Part shown: one piece after another, positions 24,353-33,657 of the stretch | Layout of the letters: each line of letters opens with the position of its first letter | Position numbering within the stretch: position 1 is the first letter of the stretch | From: Geothrix edaphica | GTDB lineage: Bacteria > Acidobacteriota > Holophagae > Holophagales > Holophagaceae | DNA: 64,000 bases | Reading direction: 5' to 3' | Assembly (NCBI RefSeq): GCF_030268045.1 | Contig: NZ_BSDC01000001.1 | Location: 558,001-622,000, forward strand | Made by a program: the position numbers and the translations under genes | Notes under the pieces: model-generated | Database searches by the model: none | What the model was told of the DNA's origin: nothing | What the model saw: only the letters and a program-made list of their open reading frames with translations

Positions 24353-25669
24353 TTATGGTTCGCTGGTGAAATCCAGGTGCCGGAACGGCCGGCCCGAGGG
24401 CCCTGTGTAGTCCTCCACGCACTGCCCATGCCCCAGGAGGAGGTACCGGTAGCTGAGCAGGCCTTCGAGCCCCACGGGCCCGCGGGCATGGATGCGCCCG
24501 GTGCTGATGCCCACCTCGGCGCCGAAGCCGTACCGGTAGCCGTCGGCGAAGCGTGTGGAGGCGTTGTGGAAGACGCCCGCCGCATCGACCTCGGCCAGGA
24601 AGCGGGCCGCGGCCCGGGGATCTCTCGTCACGATGGCCTCCGTGTGGCCGCTGCCGTGGGCGCGGATGTGGGCCAGGGCCGCATCGAGATCCGCCACCAC
24701 CTTCAGGGCCAGGATGGGGGCGCCGTACTCCGCATCCCAGTCGGCTTCCGTGGCCGGGCCGAGGGTGGGCACCAGCTCCAGGCAGGCGGGGCAGCCCCGC
24801 AGCTCCACGCCCCGGGGGGCGAGGTCCGCCGCCAGGGCCGGCAGCAGACGGGCCGCGGCCCGGCGGTGGATCAGCACCGTCTCCACCGCGTTGCAGGCCG
24901 CCGGGTACTGCAGCTTCGCGTCCCGCACCAGGGCCACGGCCATGGCCGTCTCCGCGGCCTCGTCGAGGTACATGTGGCAGATGCCGTCGGCGTGCCCCAG
25001 CACGGGGATCCGGGTGGCGGCCTGGAGGCTCTGCACCAGCTCCCGGGAGCCGCGGGGGATCACGAGGTCCACCAGGTCGGGACGCTGCAGCAGGACTGCC
25101 ACGGCCTCGCGGTCCGGCAGGCCCTGGACCGCGGCGTCCGGCAAGCCGGCTTCCGCCAGGGCCTGCTGGATCACGGCCAGGAGCGCGGCGTTGGAGCGGC
25201 GGGCCTCGCGGCCGCCCTTGAGCAGGACCGCATTGCCGCTCTTGAGGGCCAGGGCGCTGATCTGGACCAGGGCGTCGGGCCTCGCTTCGAACACGACGCA
25301 GAGCACGCCCAGAGGGCAGCTCACGCGGGTGAGCTCGAGGCCGTCATCCAGCAGCCGGCGCAGCTGGACCCGGTGCAGGGGATCGGGCAGGGCGGCCACG
25401 GCGCGCACGCCCTGGGCCATGGCGGCCAGCTTGGGGGCATCCAGGTGGAGCCGCTGGAGGGTGGCGGCGGGGAGGGTGTCCCCGGCGGCGCGGACATCCT
25501 CTTCATTCGCCGCGAGGAGGACGTGGGCCTGGCGCTCCAGCAGGTCGGCCAGCCGCAGGAGTGCCGTCGATCGGAGCCCGGAGGAGGTGGTCGCCAGGCG
25601 CCGCGATGCCTCGCGGGCGGCCTGGGCCATGGCCTGGATCTGGAGGGGGCTGAGGGCTGCTTCGCTCAT
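24353..25669 (-). CDS. proA: glutamate-5-semialdehyde dehydrogenase (gamma-glutamyl phosphate reductase)
   Basis: NADPH-dependent reduction of gamma-glutamyl phosphate, second step of proline synthesis. 438 residues, usual length. The start at 25669 ([16 protein letters not shown]) overlaps the proB stop as ATGA. Seen: [46 protein letters not shown], catalytic Cys in [14 protein letters not shown], and C-terminal [17 protein letters not shown], all diagnostic of ProA. It lies with proB behind the proline-rich leader peptide and terminator at 26531-26660. Confidence 0.96.
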   Translation of the reverse strand: MSEAALSPLQIQAMAQAAREASRRLATTSSGLRSTALLRLADLLERQAHVLLAANEEDVRAAGDTLPAATLQRLHLDAPKLAAMAQGVRAVAALPDPLHRVQLRRLLDDGLELTRVSCPLGVLCVVFEARPDALVQISALALKSGNAVLLKGGREARRSNAALLAVIQQALAEAGLPDAAVQGLPDREAVAVLLQRPDLVDLVIPRGSRELVQSLQAATRIPVLGHADGICHMYLDEAAETAMAVALVRDAKLQYPAACNAVETVLIHRRAAARLLPALAADLAPRGVELRGCPACLELVPTLGPATEADWDAEYGAPILALKVVADLDAALAHIRAHGSGHTEAIVTRDPRAAARFLAEVDAAGVFHNASTRFADGYRYGFGAEVGISTGRIHARGPVGLEGLLSYRYLLLGHGQCVEDYTGPSGRPFRHLDFTSEP

Positions 25670-26514
25670 GGCTGGACTCCCCTGGGGGCGGCGAGGAAGA
25701 GGGTGCCGACGGGCTCGCCTGCCAGGATCTGGTCGAGGATCCCGACGGCGAGGCCCGAGGCCAGCACCACGGGCACGCCGGCCTTCGCCGCGGCCCGGGC
25801 CGCCGCCACCTTGCTGACCATGCCGCCCCGCCCGCGGCCCGAGGTGCCGTCGAGCCTGGCCTGGGGATCGGCCCCGAAGGGGATCTCGGTCAGGGGCCTC
25901 GCGTCCGCATGCAGCCCGGGGTTCCGGGTGTGGAGGGCAGTGACGTCCGAGAGGAGGATCAGCAGATCGGCCTCGAGATGCGCGGCGACGAGGGCCGACA
26001 GATGGTCGTTGTCGCTGAAGATCGGCCGCCGGCCGGGGGAGGGGCGCTCCAGCTCCAGGGTGGACACGGTGTCGTTCTCGTTGAGCACGGGGATCGCCCC
26101 CAGTTCCAGCAGGGTCTCGAGGGTGCGCCGAAGGTTGGCGTGGCGGAGGGGATCGGCGAAGTCGTCTTCCGTGAGCAGCACCTGGGCGGCGCACAGGCCC
26201 ATGCGGGCGAAGCCCTCCTGGTAGATGGACATGAGCTGGCCCTGGCCGGCCGCGGCGCAGGCCTGCTTCTGCGACAGGCCCTCGGGCTGGATGCCGAGCT
26301 GCCGGGCGCCGAGCCCCACGGCGCCAGAGGATACCAGCACGGGCTGGGCGCCCTGCCGGCGCAGGGTCGCCACGGTTTCCATCAGTCCGTACAGGCGGCT
26401 CAGGGCCGGCCGGCCTTCGTTGTCCAGCACCACCTGCGTGCCGAGCTTCAGCACGATCCGCCTGGCCTTGGAAAGGTCCGTCCGGGCGGCGGAGGCTTCG
26501 AGTCTGTGGATCAT
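25666..26514 (-). CDS. proB: glutamate 5-kinase without PUA domain
   Basis: ATP-dependent phosphorylation of glutamate, the first and normally proline-inhibited step of proline synthesis. 282 residues: the amino-acid-kinase domain only, lacking the C-terminal PUA domain of the 367-residue E. coli enzyme. The start at 26514 (MIHRLEASAARTD) has GGCAGGT upstream. Seen: RIVLKLGTQVV, VSSGAVGLGARQLG, GQGQLMSIYQEGF, VLNENDTVS, FSDNDHLSALVA and GTSGRGRGGMVSKV. ATGA overlap with proA. The transcript leader encodes a proline-rich peptide followed by a terminator hairpin, suggesting attenuation in addition to feedback inhibition. Confidence 0.96.
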   Translation of the reverse strand: MIHRLEASAARTDLSKARRIVLKLGTQVVLDNEGRPALSRLYGLMETVATLRRQGAQPVLVSSGAVGLGARQLGIQPEGLSQKQACAAAGQGQLMSIYQEGFARMGLCAAQVLLTEDDFADPLRHANLRRTLETLLELGAIPVLNENDTVSTLELERPSPGRRPIFSDNDHLSALVAAHLEADLLILLSDVTALHTRNPGLHADARPLTEIPFGADPQARLDGTSGRGRGGMVSKVAAARAAAKAGVPVVLASGLAVGILDQILAGEPVGTLFLAAPRGVQP

Positions 26515-26530
26515 GGGACCTGCCGAAAGC

Positions 26531-26559
26531 AAAACCCCCGGGCTGGTGGGCACCGGGGG
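26531..26559 (-). terminator. attenuator-type terminator before proB
   Basis: On the minus strand CCCCCGG pairs with CCGGGGG around an 11-base loop and is followed by TTTTGCTTTC. It begins 29 bases after the stop codon of the proline-rich leader frame and ends 16 bases before the proB ATG. The loop contains CCCACC (complement of 26545-26550), which can pair with GGTGGG inside the leader frame (26599-26604), giving a competing antiterminator. Confidence 0.75.
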
Positions 26560-26588
26560 CGGGTGAGCGGATCGTATGGACGACGGAC

Positions 26589-26660
26589 TCAGACCCCTCC
26601 CACCGGAATGCCGGGGATGGGCTGGCTGGGGATCGGGTTGAGGGTCGCGACAGGAATCAT
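26589..26660 (-). CDS. proline-rich leader peptide of the proBA operon
   Basis: A 23-codon frame with six proline codons, including the run NPIPSQPIPGIPVGG, ending in TGA 29 bases before a terminator hairpin and 74 bases before proB. It starts with ATG at 26660; no clear Shine-Dalgarno is seen, and the message could start very near the ATG. In classical attenuators the ribosome stalls at scarce-amino-acid codons and frees downstream RNA to form an antiterminator. Here CCGG/CCGG within the Pro16-Pro19 codons, GGTGGG just after them, and CCCACC in the terminator loop provide the needed alternative pairings. Function is inferred from architecture. Confidence 0.65.
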   Translation of the reverse strand: MIPVATLNPIPSQPIPGIPVGGV

Positions 26661-26712
26661 GGTGTGCCAAGTGTGCCGAAGCGGGGCGGCAGGCGCAATG
26701 GAGAATGGCGGA

Positions 26713-28122
26713 TCAGTTCGCGGCCAGCTGCAGAGCCTCCCACACCGCCTCGACGTGGCGCCGCTCGGTGGCCTCCGCCCCGATGCTCACGCGGAGCATC
26801 TGCCGCCCCTTGAGTAGCGCGGGCGTGAGGTAGGCCTTGCCGCCCTCGTTGATGCGCCGGGCGATCTCCAGGTTGTGGGCGGTGAGGGAGGCCTCGTCCA
26901 GGCCGGGCTTGAGATGGCGGAGGCAGACGGTCTGGAGGGGCACCGGGGCCAGGCGCTCCCAGTCCGGGGCGGCGTCCACCTGGTCCTTGAGCCACTGGGC
27001 ATTGTCCAGGTCGCGCCGGATGCGGGCCTGGAGGCCCTCCACGCCGACATCCATGAGGTAGAACCAGAGCTTGAGCGCCCGGAAGCGGCGGCCCAGCTGG
27101 ATGTGCCAGTCGCGGAAGTTGCTCACCTGGCCGTCCTGGGCCGTACGCAGGTAGCTGGGGTTGGTGCTCATCACGCGGATGAGGTGCTGGGGATCGCGCA
27201 CGTAGTAGGCGCTGAGGTCGAAGCCCACGCCCATCCACTTGTGGGGGTTGAAGACCAGGCTGTCGGCCCGCTCGATGCCCTCCCACATCCAGCGGCACTC
27301 GGGCAGCACCATGGCCGTGCCCGCGAGGGCCGCGTCCACGTGGAGCCACATCCCGTGCCGTTCCGCCAGGTCCGCCAGGGCCGGCAGGGGGTCCAGGGCC
27401 GTGGTGCCCGTGGTGCCGATGGCCGCGACCAGAGCGCAGGGGCGCAGGCCGATCTCGATGTCCTTCCCGATGGCGGCCTGGAGCAGGTCGAGCCGGACGG
27501 CGTGATTCTCATCCGTGGGGATGAGGCGGAGGAAGCTGCGGCCGAAGCCCGCCAGCAGCGCGGCCTTCTCGATGGAGCTGTGGCCCTGGTCCGTGGCGTA
27601 GACCACCAGGGGCGCCTCGCCGCTCTGGAGGCCTTCGGTGTTCTGGGCGTAGTCCGAGACCTTCTCCCGGGCGCAGAGCAGGGCCGTGAACGTGGCGGTG
27701 CTGGCGGTGTCGTGGATGACGCCGGTGAAGGCCGTGCTCAGGCCCACCATCTGGCGCAGCCAGTCCATGACCACTTCCTCGACTTCCGTGGCGGCGGGGC
27801 TGGTCTGCCAGCTCATGCCCTGGGCACCCAGGCCCGAGGCGGCCAGGTCGCCGAGGATCGAGCTGTAACTGGTGTTGCTGGGGAAGTAGGCGAAAAAGGA
27901 TGGATGGTTCCAGTGGGTGATGCCGGGCATCACGTCCCGCTCCAGGGCCGCCAGGGCCTGGGCCACGCGGCCCCCGTGGAGGGGCGGGTGGTCCGGGAAG
28001 GCCGCCCGGATCTCGCCGGGCTTCACCTGGCTCATGACGGGCAGGCGCTCGAGGCCTTCGCGGTAGTCTGCGATCCAATCCACGAGCTGGTAACCGAGGC
28101 GGCGGAATTCTTGGGCGTCCAT
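26713..28122 (-). CDS. PLP-dependent aromatic-amino-acid-type decarboxylase
   Basis: Group II decarboxylase related to DOPA/tyrosine/tryptophan decarboxylases, 469 residues. The start at 28122 (MDAQEFRRLGYQLVDWIADY) follows AGGGA. Seen: the DDC-type N-terminus ending in NHPSFFAYFPSNTSYSSILGD, TASTATFTALL, WLHVDAALAGTAMVLPE, and the PLP lysine motif VFNPHKWMGVGFD. It would release CO2 from an L-amino acid to give an amine. Substrate cannot be fixed from sequence; aromatic residues are usual. It lies 52 bases before the proBA leader on the same strand. Confidence 0.9.
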   Translation of the reverse strand: MDAQEFRRLGYQLVDWIADYREGLERLPVMSQVKPGEIRAAFPDHPPLHGGRVAQALAALERDVMPGITHWNHPSFFAYFPSNTSYSSILGDLAASGLGAQGMSWQTSPAATEVEEVVMDWLRQMVGLSTAFTGVIHDTASTATFTALLCAREKVSDYAQNTEGLQSGEAPLVVYATDQGHSSIEKAALLAGFGRSFLRLIPTDENHAVRLDLLQAAIGKDIEIGLRPCALVAAIGTTGTTALDPLPALADLAERHGMWLHVDAALAGTAMVLPECRWMWEGIERADSLVFNPHKWMGVGFDLSAYYVRDPQHLIRVMSTNPSYLRTAQDGQVSNFRDWHIQLGRRFRALKLWFYLMDVGVEGLQARIRRDLDNAQWLKDQVDAAPDWERLAPVPLQTVCLRHLKPGLDEASLTAHNLEIARRINEGGKAYLTPALLKGRQMLRVSIGAEATERRHVEAVWEALQLAAN

Positions 28123-28190
28123 GGTCCCTAGTTTCGCCGCATCCCGGCCGCGGCGCGACCTGGATGTGGGAAGGGGCAATCGGCTGCGGG

Positions 28191-28931
28191 TCAGCTCAGG
28201 TGGAGGATGACGGTGGTTTTCGACTGGCCGCGTTCGCCCCCGCCGGAACCGCTGCTTTCCCTGGCATGGCGCACCACCACCAGGCGGTTCCCGACCTTCA
28301 TGAACTGGAAGGATTCCTTCTGCTGCTGCTCGAAACTGATGACGAGCAGGGCCCGCCCCTTCATCCGGGTATGGGTCTCGGCGGCCAGGGGCAGGCCGTC
28401 GGTTCCGACCCAGACGCTGGCCGTGGCATCGAAATCCTTCACGTATTTCTGGTCCTGCTTGGACAGCCTGGGCGCGAGCTTCAACAGGAAGCGCCTGGCC
28501 GGTTTCCCCTGCCAGGCCTCGGCCTTCTCCTCCAGCAGCTGCCCCTGTTCCAGCATGCGGAGCAGTTCCTCGGCCCCATTGAGGTAATCGCTCACCTCGA
28601 CGGGCTTCAGACCCTCGATGGCCCGCCGCGTGGTGGCCCTCTTTTCGGGGTCCATTGCCTGGACCCTGGCCTCCTGGGCAGCGGTCTGGATGAGGGCCCG
28701 GTTCCAGGACATCCTCAACCCCTGGGGACCATCCTCCACGAAGGTGGTGGCCTTGCCTTCGGTGATGACCGGGGCCTTGTCATCCCCCTGCCGGCTCCAG
28801 AACTGGTAGTCCACGCTGGCCTTCACGGGGTCCTGGCCGGTCATCCGGGCGAGCGTGGCCTTGAGGTCCGACAGTCCATCGGCCTGGAGGAGTCCACCGG
28901 CGAGGAGCAGGGCAACGAGTTGAAGGCGCAT
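28191..28931 (-). CDS. exported protein of unknown function
   Basis: 246 residues with a signal peptide (MRLQLVALLLAGGLLQADG). No family recognised. The mature chain has alternating strands (KASVDYQFWSRQGDDK; KATTFVEDGPQGLRMSW; TASVWVGTDGLPLAAETHT; NRLVVVRHARESSGSGGG) that recall the lipoprotein-carrier-like beta sandwiches found in many periplasmic proteins, and ends in a Gly/Ser-rich turn. Monocistronic; the decarboxylase follows 68 bases downstream on the same strand. Confidence 0.7.
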   Translation of the reverse strand: MRLQLVALLLAGGLLQADGLSDLKATLARMTGQDPVKASVDYQFWSRQGDDKAPVITEGKATTFVEDGPQGLRMSWNRALIQTAAQEARVQAMDPEKRATTRRAIEGLKPVEVSDYLNGAEELLRMLEQGQLLEEKAEAWQGKPARRFLLKLAPRLSKQDQKYVKDFDATASVWVGTDGLPLAAETHTRMKGRALLVISFEQQQKESFQFMKVGNRLVVVRHARESSGSGGGERGQSKTTVILHLS

Positions 28932-29083
28932 GGCGGCTCCCGGGAATCGAACTGGATCAGCTTACGGGAATGGATCCGGTTCGTATCGCAGCAGGTCTCC
29001 CGGCTGGCAGTCCAGCGCGCGGAAGCCGAAGTGAGCGGCGATCTCCCGCGGTGCAGCCGGGGCGATTTCCCTTCAAGGAATCG

Positions 29084-29111
29084 TTGAATAGTCCTGTTTG
29101 GTTATTATAGA
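29084..29111 (+). promoter_or_regulatory. candidate sigma-70-type promoter of the OsmC gene
   Basis: TTGAAT (29084-29089) and TATAGA (29106-29111) with a 16-base spacer, in an AT-rich patch. An inverted repeat AGAACC-GTGAA-GGTTCT (29119-29135) follows near the expected start of transcription and may be an operator or leader hairpin. Confidence 0.4.
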
Positions 29112-29152
29112 ATATTGTAGAACCGTGAAGGTTCTGGAGCAAGGAGCCGAGC

Positions 29153-29551
29153 ATGGACATGACCATCGACTTCCCGGGCGGCGCGCGGGTCGACGCGCAC
29201 TTCGGGCCTTACACCGTCATGACGGACCAGCCTGTCCAGGGTGGCGGTGAAGGGTCCGCGCCCAGCCCCTTTGCCCTCTTCCAGGCGTCCCTCGCCACCT
29301 GCGCCGGCATCTACGTGCTGAACTTCTGCCGCCAGCGGGAGCTCCCGACCGAGGGCATCCGCCTGGTCCAGCGGACCGTCCCCGATCCCGCCACGGGGAT
29401 GGTGGGGCGCGTGGAGCTGGAGATCGTGGTGCCGTCGACGTTCCCCGAGAAGTACCACGAGGCCCTCGTGCGCACCGCCAGTCAATGCACGGTGAAGAAG
29501 CATATCGAGCATCCGCCGGCGTTCAGCGTGAAGACCCTGGTCGAGGGCTGA
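29153..29551 (+). CDS. OsmC-family protein
   Basis: 132-residue OsmC/Ohr-type protein, normally a thiol peroxidase or stress protein in the cytosol. AAGGAG precedes the ATG. Seen: SPFALFQASLATCAGIYVLNFC with one reactive-type Cys in ATCAG and the second conserved Cys in ASQCTVKKHIEHPPAF. The arrangement resembles the OsmC-like subgroup (YhfA type) more than Ohr. The gene stands alone and converges on the exporter operon. Confidence 0.88.
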   Translation: MDMTIDFPGGARVDAHFGPYTVMTDQPVQGGGEGSAPSPFALFQASLATCAGIYVLNFCRQRELPTEGIRLVQRTVPDPATGMVGRVELEIVVPSTFPEKYHEALVRTASQCTVKKHIEHPPAFSVKTLVEG

Positions 29552-29571
29552 GGTCCGTCCCGGAGAAGGGC

Positions 29572-29625
29572 CTACTCGTACCGGAGGGCCTCGATCGGAT
29601 CCTGCTTCGCGGCCTTCAGCGCGGG
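29572..29625 (-). pseudogene. remnant of a third MacB-type permease (last 17 codons)
   Basis: Translation on the minus strand gives PALKAAKQDPIEALRYE followed by a stop, identical to the C-terminal end of the intact permease at 29759-31045, with only silent base differences. Nothing upstream of this fragment matches the permease. It is either the scar of a deleted tandem permease or a partial duplication. Confidence 0.75.
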
Positions 29626-29662
29626 CCGCGGGACCCGCTCCGCGAGCCGAAGGCGAGTGGGA

Positions 29663-29683
29663 GGACGCGCCAGTGGCGCGTCC
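29663..29683. repeat. perfect 9-bp hairpin GGACGCGCC-AGT-GGCGCGTCC
   Basis: Perfect inverted repeat with a three-base loop in the 130-bp gap between the permease remnant and the intact permease gene. No T-run follows. It could be a terminator-like structure or a REP-type element. Confidence 0.55.
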
Positions 29684-29758
29684 GTTCGTGGGGGAGCAGG
29701 CGCCGTGCGCGAGGCGAAGCCGAGCGCCCAGGCGCTGGCCCACGGGCGATGAGGTGAT

Positions 29759-31045
<1,287 letters not shown>

Positions 31046-31047
31046 GA

Positions 31048-32274
31048 TCACTCCGCCCGGATCGCGTCGATGACGACGAGGTTGGAGGCCCGGAAGGCAG
31101 GCAGGAAGCCCGCGGCCAGGCCCACAAGGGTGCTGAGGAGGATGCCCGTGAGGACGATGCCGGGCGTGATCTGCGCCGGGAAGTCCGCCAGGGCCCGGAT
31201 GGTGAAGGCGCCCGCCGAGCCCACCAGCACGCCCACCACGCCCCCGGCGGCGGAAAGCAGGGCGGCCTCCAGCAGAAACTGGCGGCGGATGTCGCGCTTG
31301 CGGGCGCCCAGGGCCATGCGGACGCCGATCTCCTGGGTGCGCTCGACCACGCTCACCAGCATGATGTTCATGATCACGATGCCGCCCACGCCGAGGCTCA
31401 CGCTGGAGATGAGCATGAGCAGCAGGAACGCCGCGCTGCTGATGGTCTTCCAGAGCTGCTGCAGGCTCTCCTGGGTGATGATGCCGAAGGGGTCGGGGTT
31501 GCGGAAGCTGGTGTGCCGCATGGCGCGGAACATGGCGCGGACCTCGTCCATGGAGGCGTCGAGCCCCTCCACGCCGCCCCGGGCCTTGATGTGGAGCTCG
31601 AGGCTGTCGTTGGCGGCCATGAAGTTCTTCCGGTAGACCTGGAGGGGGATGTAGATGCGGCCGTCCTGGTTGAAGCCGATGGTGCGCCCCTGCTTGGGCA
31701 TGACGCCGATGATGCGGAAGGGCAGGCCCCGGATCAGCAGGATGCGGCCCACGGGATCCAGGTGCGGGAACAGCTCCTCCCGGGTGTTGGCGCCGATGAC
31801 CGCTACGGCCTGGGCGGCCTGGTTCTCGTTCTCGCCGAAGTACCGGCCAGCTTCCATCTCGAGGTTGAAGAGGCCGCCGAAGTTCGCGGTGGTGCCGATG
31901 ACGATGATGTCCGGGAGGCGCTTGTCGCCATAGTTCACGGGCATGGCGTTGCCGGCGGCGGCCGAGATCTGGGTGGCCTCCTTGAGCATGCCGCTGGAGA
32001 GGCGCTCGTATTCGGACCAGGTGATGGGCGGCCGCTTGAGGGCGTCCAGGAACTCCTTGCGGCTCCGGATGATGCCGAACTTCTGGACGATGAAGACGTC
32101 CGGGGCCAGGACGATGATCTTCTCCTTCACGTAGGTGTTCAGGCCCGAGATCACGCCCACCACGGCGACGATGGTGGCCACGCCGATGATGACGCCCAGC
32201 AGCGTGAGGAAGCTGCGCAGGGTGTGCGCCCGGATCGCCCTCAGAGAGGCGCGGAGGAGTTCAGTGGGATTCAT
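31048..32274 (-). CDS. MacB-type ABC transporter permease (first of two)
   Basis: 408 residues. N-terminal helix (FLTLLGVIIGVATIVAVVGV), periplasmic domain, and the C-terminal FtsX helices with GGIVIMNIMLVSVVERTQEIGVRMALGA. It lies nine bases after the adaptor gene and overlaps the next permease start region. Two different permeases with one adaptor imply a heterodimeric exporter. The ATPase partner is not encoded in this operon and must come from elsewhere. Confidence 0.9.
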   Translation of the reverse strand: MNPTELLRASLRAIRAHTLRSFLTLLGVIIGVATIVAVVGVISGLNTYVKEKIIVLAPDVFIVQKFGIIRSRKEFLDALKRPPITWSEYERLSSGMLKEATQISAAAGNAMPVNYGDKRLPDIIVIGTTANFGGLFNLEMEAGRYFGENENQAAQAVAVIGANTREELFPHLDPVGRILLIRGLPFRIIGVMPKQGRTIGFNQDGRIYIPLQVYRKNFMAANDSLELHIKARGGVEGLDASMDEVRAMFRAMRHTSFRNPDPFGIITQESLQQLWKTISSAAFLLLMLISSVSLGVGGIVIMNIMLVSVVERTQEIGVRMALGARKRDIRRQFLLEAALLSAAGGVVGVLVGSAGAFTIRALADFPAQITPGIVLTGILLSTLVGLAAGFLPAFRASNLVVIDAIRAE

Positions 32275-32283
32275 GGCCGGGCC

Positions 32284-33510
32284 TCAGGGCTTGCCTTCGT
32301 CCTTGTCCTTCTTCTTCGCCTTCTCCACCCGCACCGCCTCCCCGCCCTTGAGGTCGCGCAGCGCCCGGTTGGGGCCGGTGATGAGCGTCTCGCCGCCCTT
32401 GAGCCCGGAGAGCACCTCCACGGAGAGGTCGCCCATGAGCCCGGTCTTCACGGCCACAAACTTGGCCTTGCCGCCCTCCTGGAGGAACACGCCCTCCTCC
32501 TCGCGCGGGGCGCCGGGCTTGCGGGCCTCCCCGGGCTTCAGCTTGATCTCGCGCATGACGAGGGACTGGAAGGGGATGGCCAGGGCCTGGTCGCGGCTGC
32601 CCGTGAAGATGTCCGCCTGGACCGAGAGGCCGGGCTTGATGGTGAGGGGCGGATCCTTGATCCAGACCTTCACCTTGAACTTGGTGGCTTCGTTGGCGCT
32701 GAGCTTGAGGATGGGGCTGCCGCCCACTTCGGTGACCTGTCCCTGGAAGGTCTGGTTGGGGTAGGCGTCCACGCGCACCTGGGCCTCCTGGCCCAGCTTC
32801 ACGCTGGGGATGGAGGCTTCGTCCACTTCCATCTCCGCCTCGACCTTGCTCATGTCGGAGACGGTGAGCAGCACGGTGCCGGCCTGGTTCTGGATCCCGG
32901 GCACGGCGGTCTCGCCCAGCTCGATGCGGCGGGCGGTCACGACGCCGTCCATGGGCGCGGAGATGGTGGAGAAGCCGAGGCCCACGTGGGACTGGCTCAC
33001 GTTGGCCTTCGCCTGGTCCGTCCGGCGGCGGGCGGTCTCCTGGGCGGCCTGGGCCGTCTCGAAGGCCGTCCTCGCCCGCTCGAAGTCCGCCGCGGAGATG
33101 ATGCCCGCGGTGCGGTTCGCCTTGGCCCGGTCGAAGTCGGAGCGGGCCTGGGCGAGGTTGGCCGAGGCGGAGATCAGGTCGGACTGGGCCGCGTGCAGGT
33201 TGGCCTGCATGGCGTCCGCGTTGGCGCGGGCGCTGCGGGGGTCGATCTCCATGAGGAACTGGCCCTTGTGGACCCGGTCGCCTTCCTTGACGGCCAGGCG
33301 CGTCACCTGCCCCATGATGCTGGCCGAGATGTCGGCTTTGGTCACCGCCTGGATCTTGCCGTTGGCGCTCACCTTCGCCTGGAGGTTCTCGCGGCCCACG
33401 GTGGCCACCTGGACGGCGATGCCCTTGTCCCGCATGCCGGCGAGGCTCAACCCGCCGATCACAATGACCGCCAGTCCTCCGCCGAGGATCCACATCTGCT
33501 TCCGCTTCAT
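32284..33510 (-). CDS. periplasmic adaptor of the MacAB/HlyD type
   Basis: 408-residue membrane-fusion protein. GGGGAGG precedes the ATG. Layout: N-terminal anchor (MWILGGGLAVIVIGGLSLAG), split lipoyl domain (SASIMGQVTRLAVKEGDRVHKGQ ... STISAPMDGVVTARRIELGE), a coiled-coil hairpin between (NLHAAQSDLISASANLAQARSDFDRAKA, shown by location about residues 100-170), then beta-barrel and membrane-proximal domains. A Lys-rich tail (EKAKKKDKDEGKP) ends it. First gene of the exporter operon, divergent from the TonB receptor. Confidence 0.9.
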   Translation of the reverse strand: MKRKQMWILGGGLAVIVIGGLSLAGMRDKGIAVQVATVGRENLQAKVSANGKIQAVTKADISASIMGQVTRLAVKEGDRVHKGQFLMEIDPRSARANADAMQANLHAAQSDLISASANLAQARSDFDRAKANRTAGIISAADFERARTAFETAQAAQETARRRTDQAKANVSQSHVGLGFSTISAPMDGVVTARRIELGETAVPGIQNQAGTVLLTVSDMSKVEAEMEVDEASIPSVKLGQEAQVRVDAYPNQTFQGQVTEVGGSPILKLSANEATKFKVKVWIKDPPLTIKPGLSVQADIFTGSRDQALAIPFQSLVMREIKLKPGEARKPGAPREEEGVFLQEGGKAKFVAVKTGLMGDLSVEVLSGLKGGETLITGPNRALRDLKGGEAVRVEKAKKKDKDEGKP

Positions 33511-33594
33511 GTCAAAGGCCTCCCCAACGGGCTGAACGTATCTCTATCTTCGCGCAGACAGCCAAGGGGTTTAGTGGCCTTGGGCATCGTTAAT

Positions 33595-33640
33595 GGAATT
33601 TGTTTTCATTGACTCCGAAGGCCAATTGGAAAATAATTCC
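33595..33640. promoter_or_regulatory. long imperfect inverted repeat before the TonB receptor gene
   Basis: GGAATTTGTTTTCATTG (33595-33611) and CAATTGGAAAATAATTCC (33623-33640) are mirror complements with few mismatches, separated by 11 bases, in an AT-rich patch inside the divergent region. It may be an operator (it is AT-rich like Fur-type sites, though no consensus is met) or a 5' leader hairpin that ends just before the ribosome site. Confidence 0.45.
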
Positions 33641-33657
33641 ATCTGGAGGATCCACAC

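Noticed and set aside
19251-29124. TTATAGAA(C/T) shared by three AT-rich intergenic patches (near 19255, 24323, 29105)
   Set aside because: Short AT-rich match expected by chance in promoter patches of a GC-rich genome; flanks do not align.
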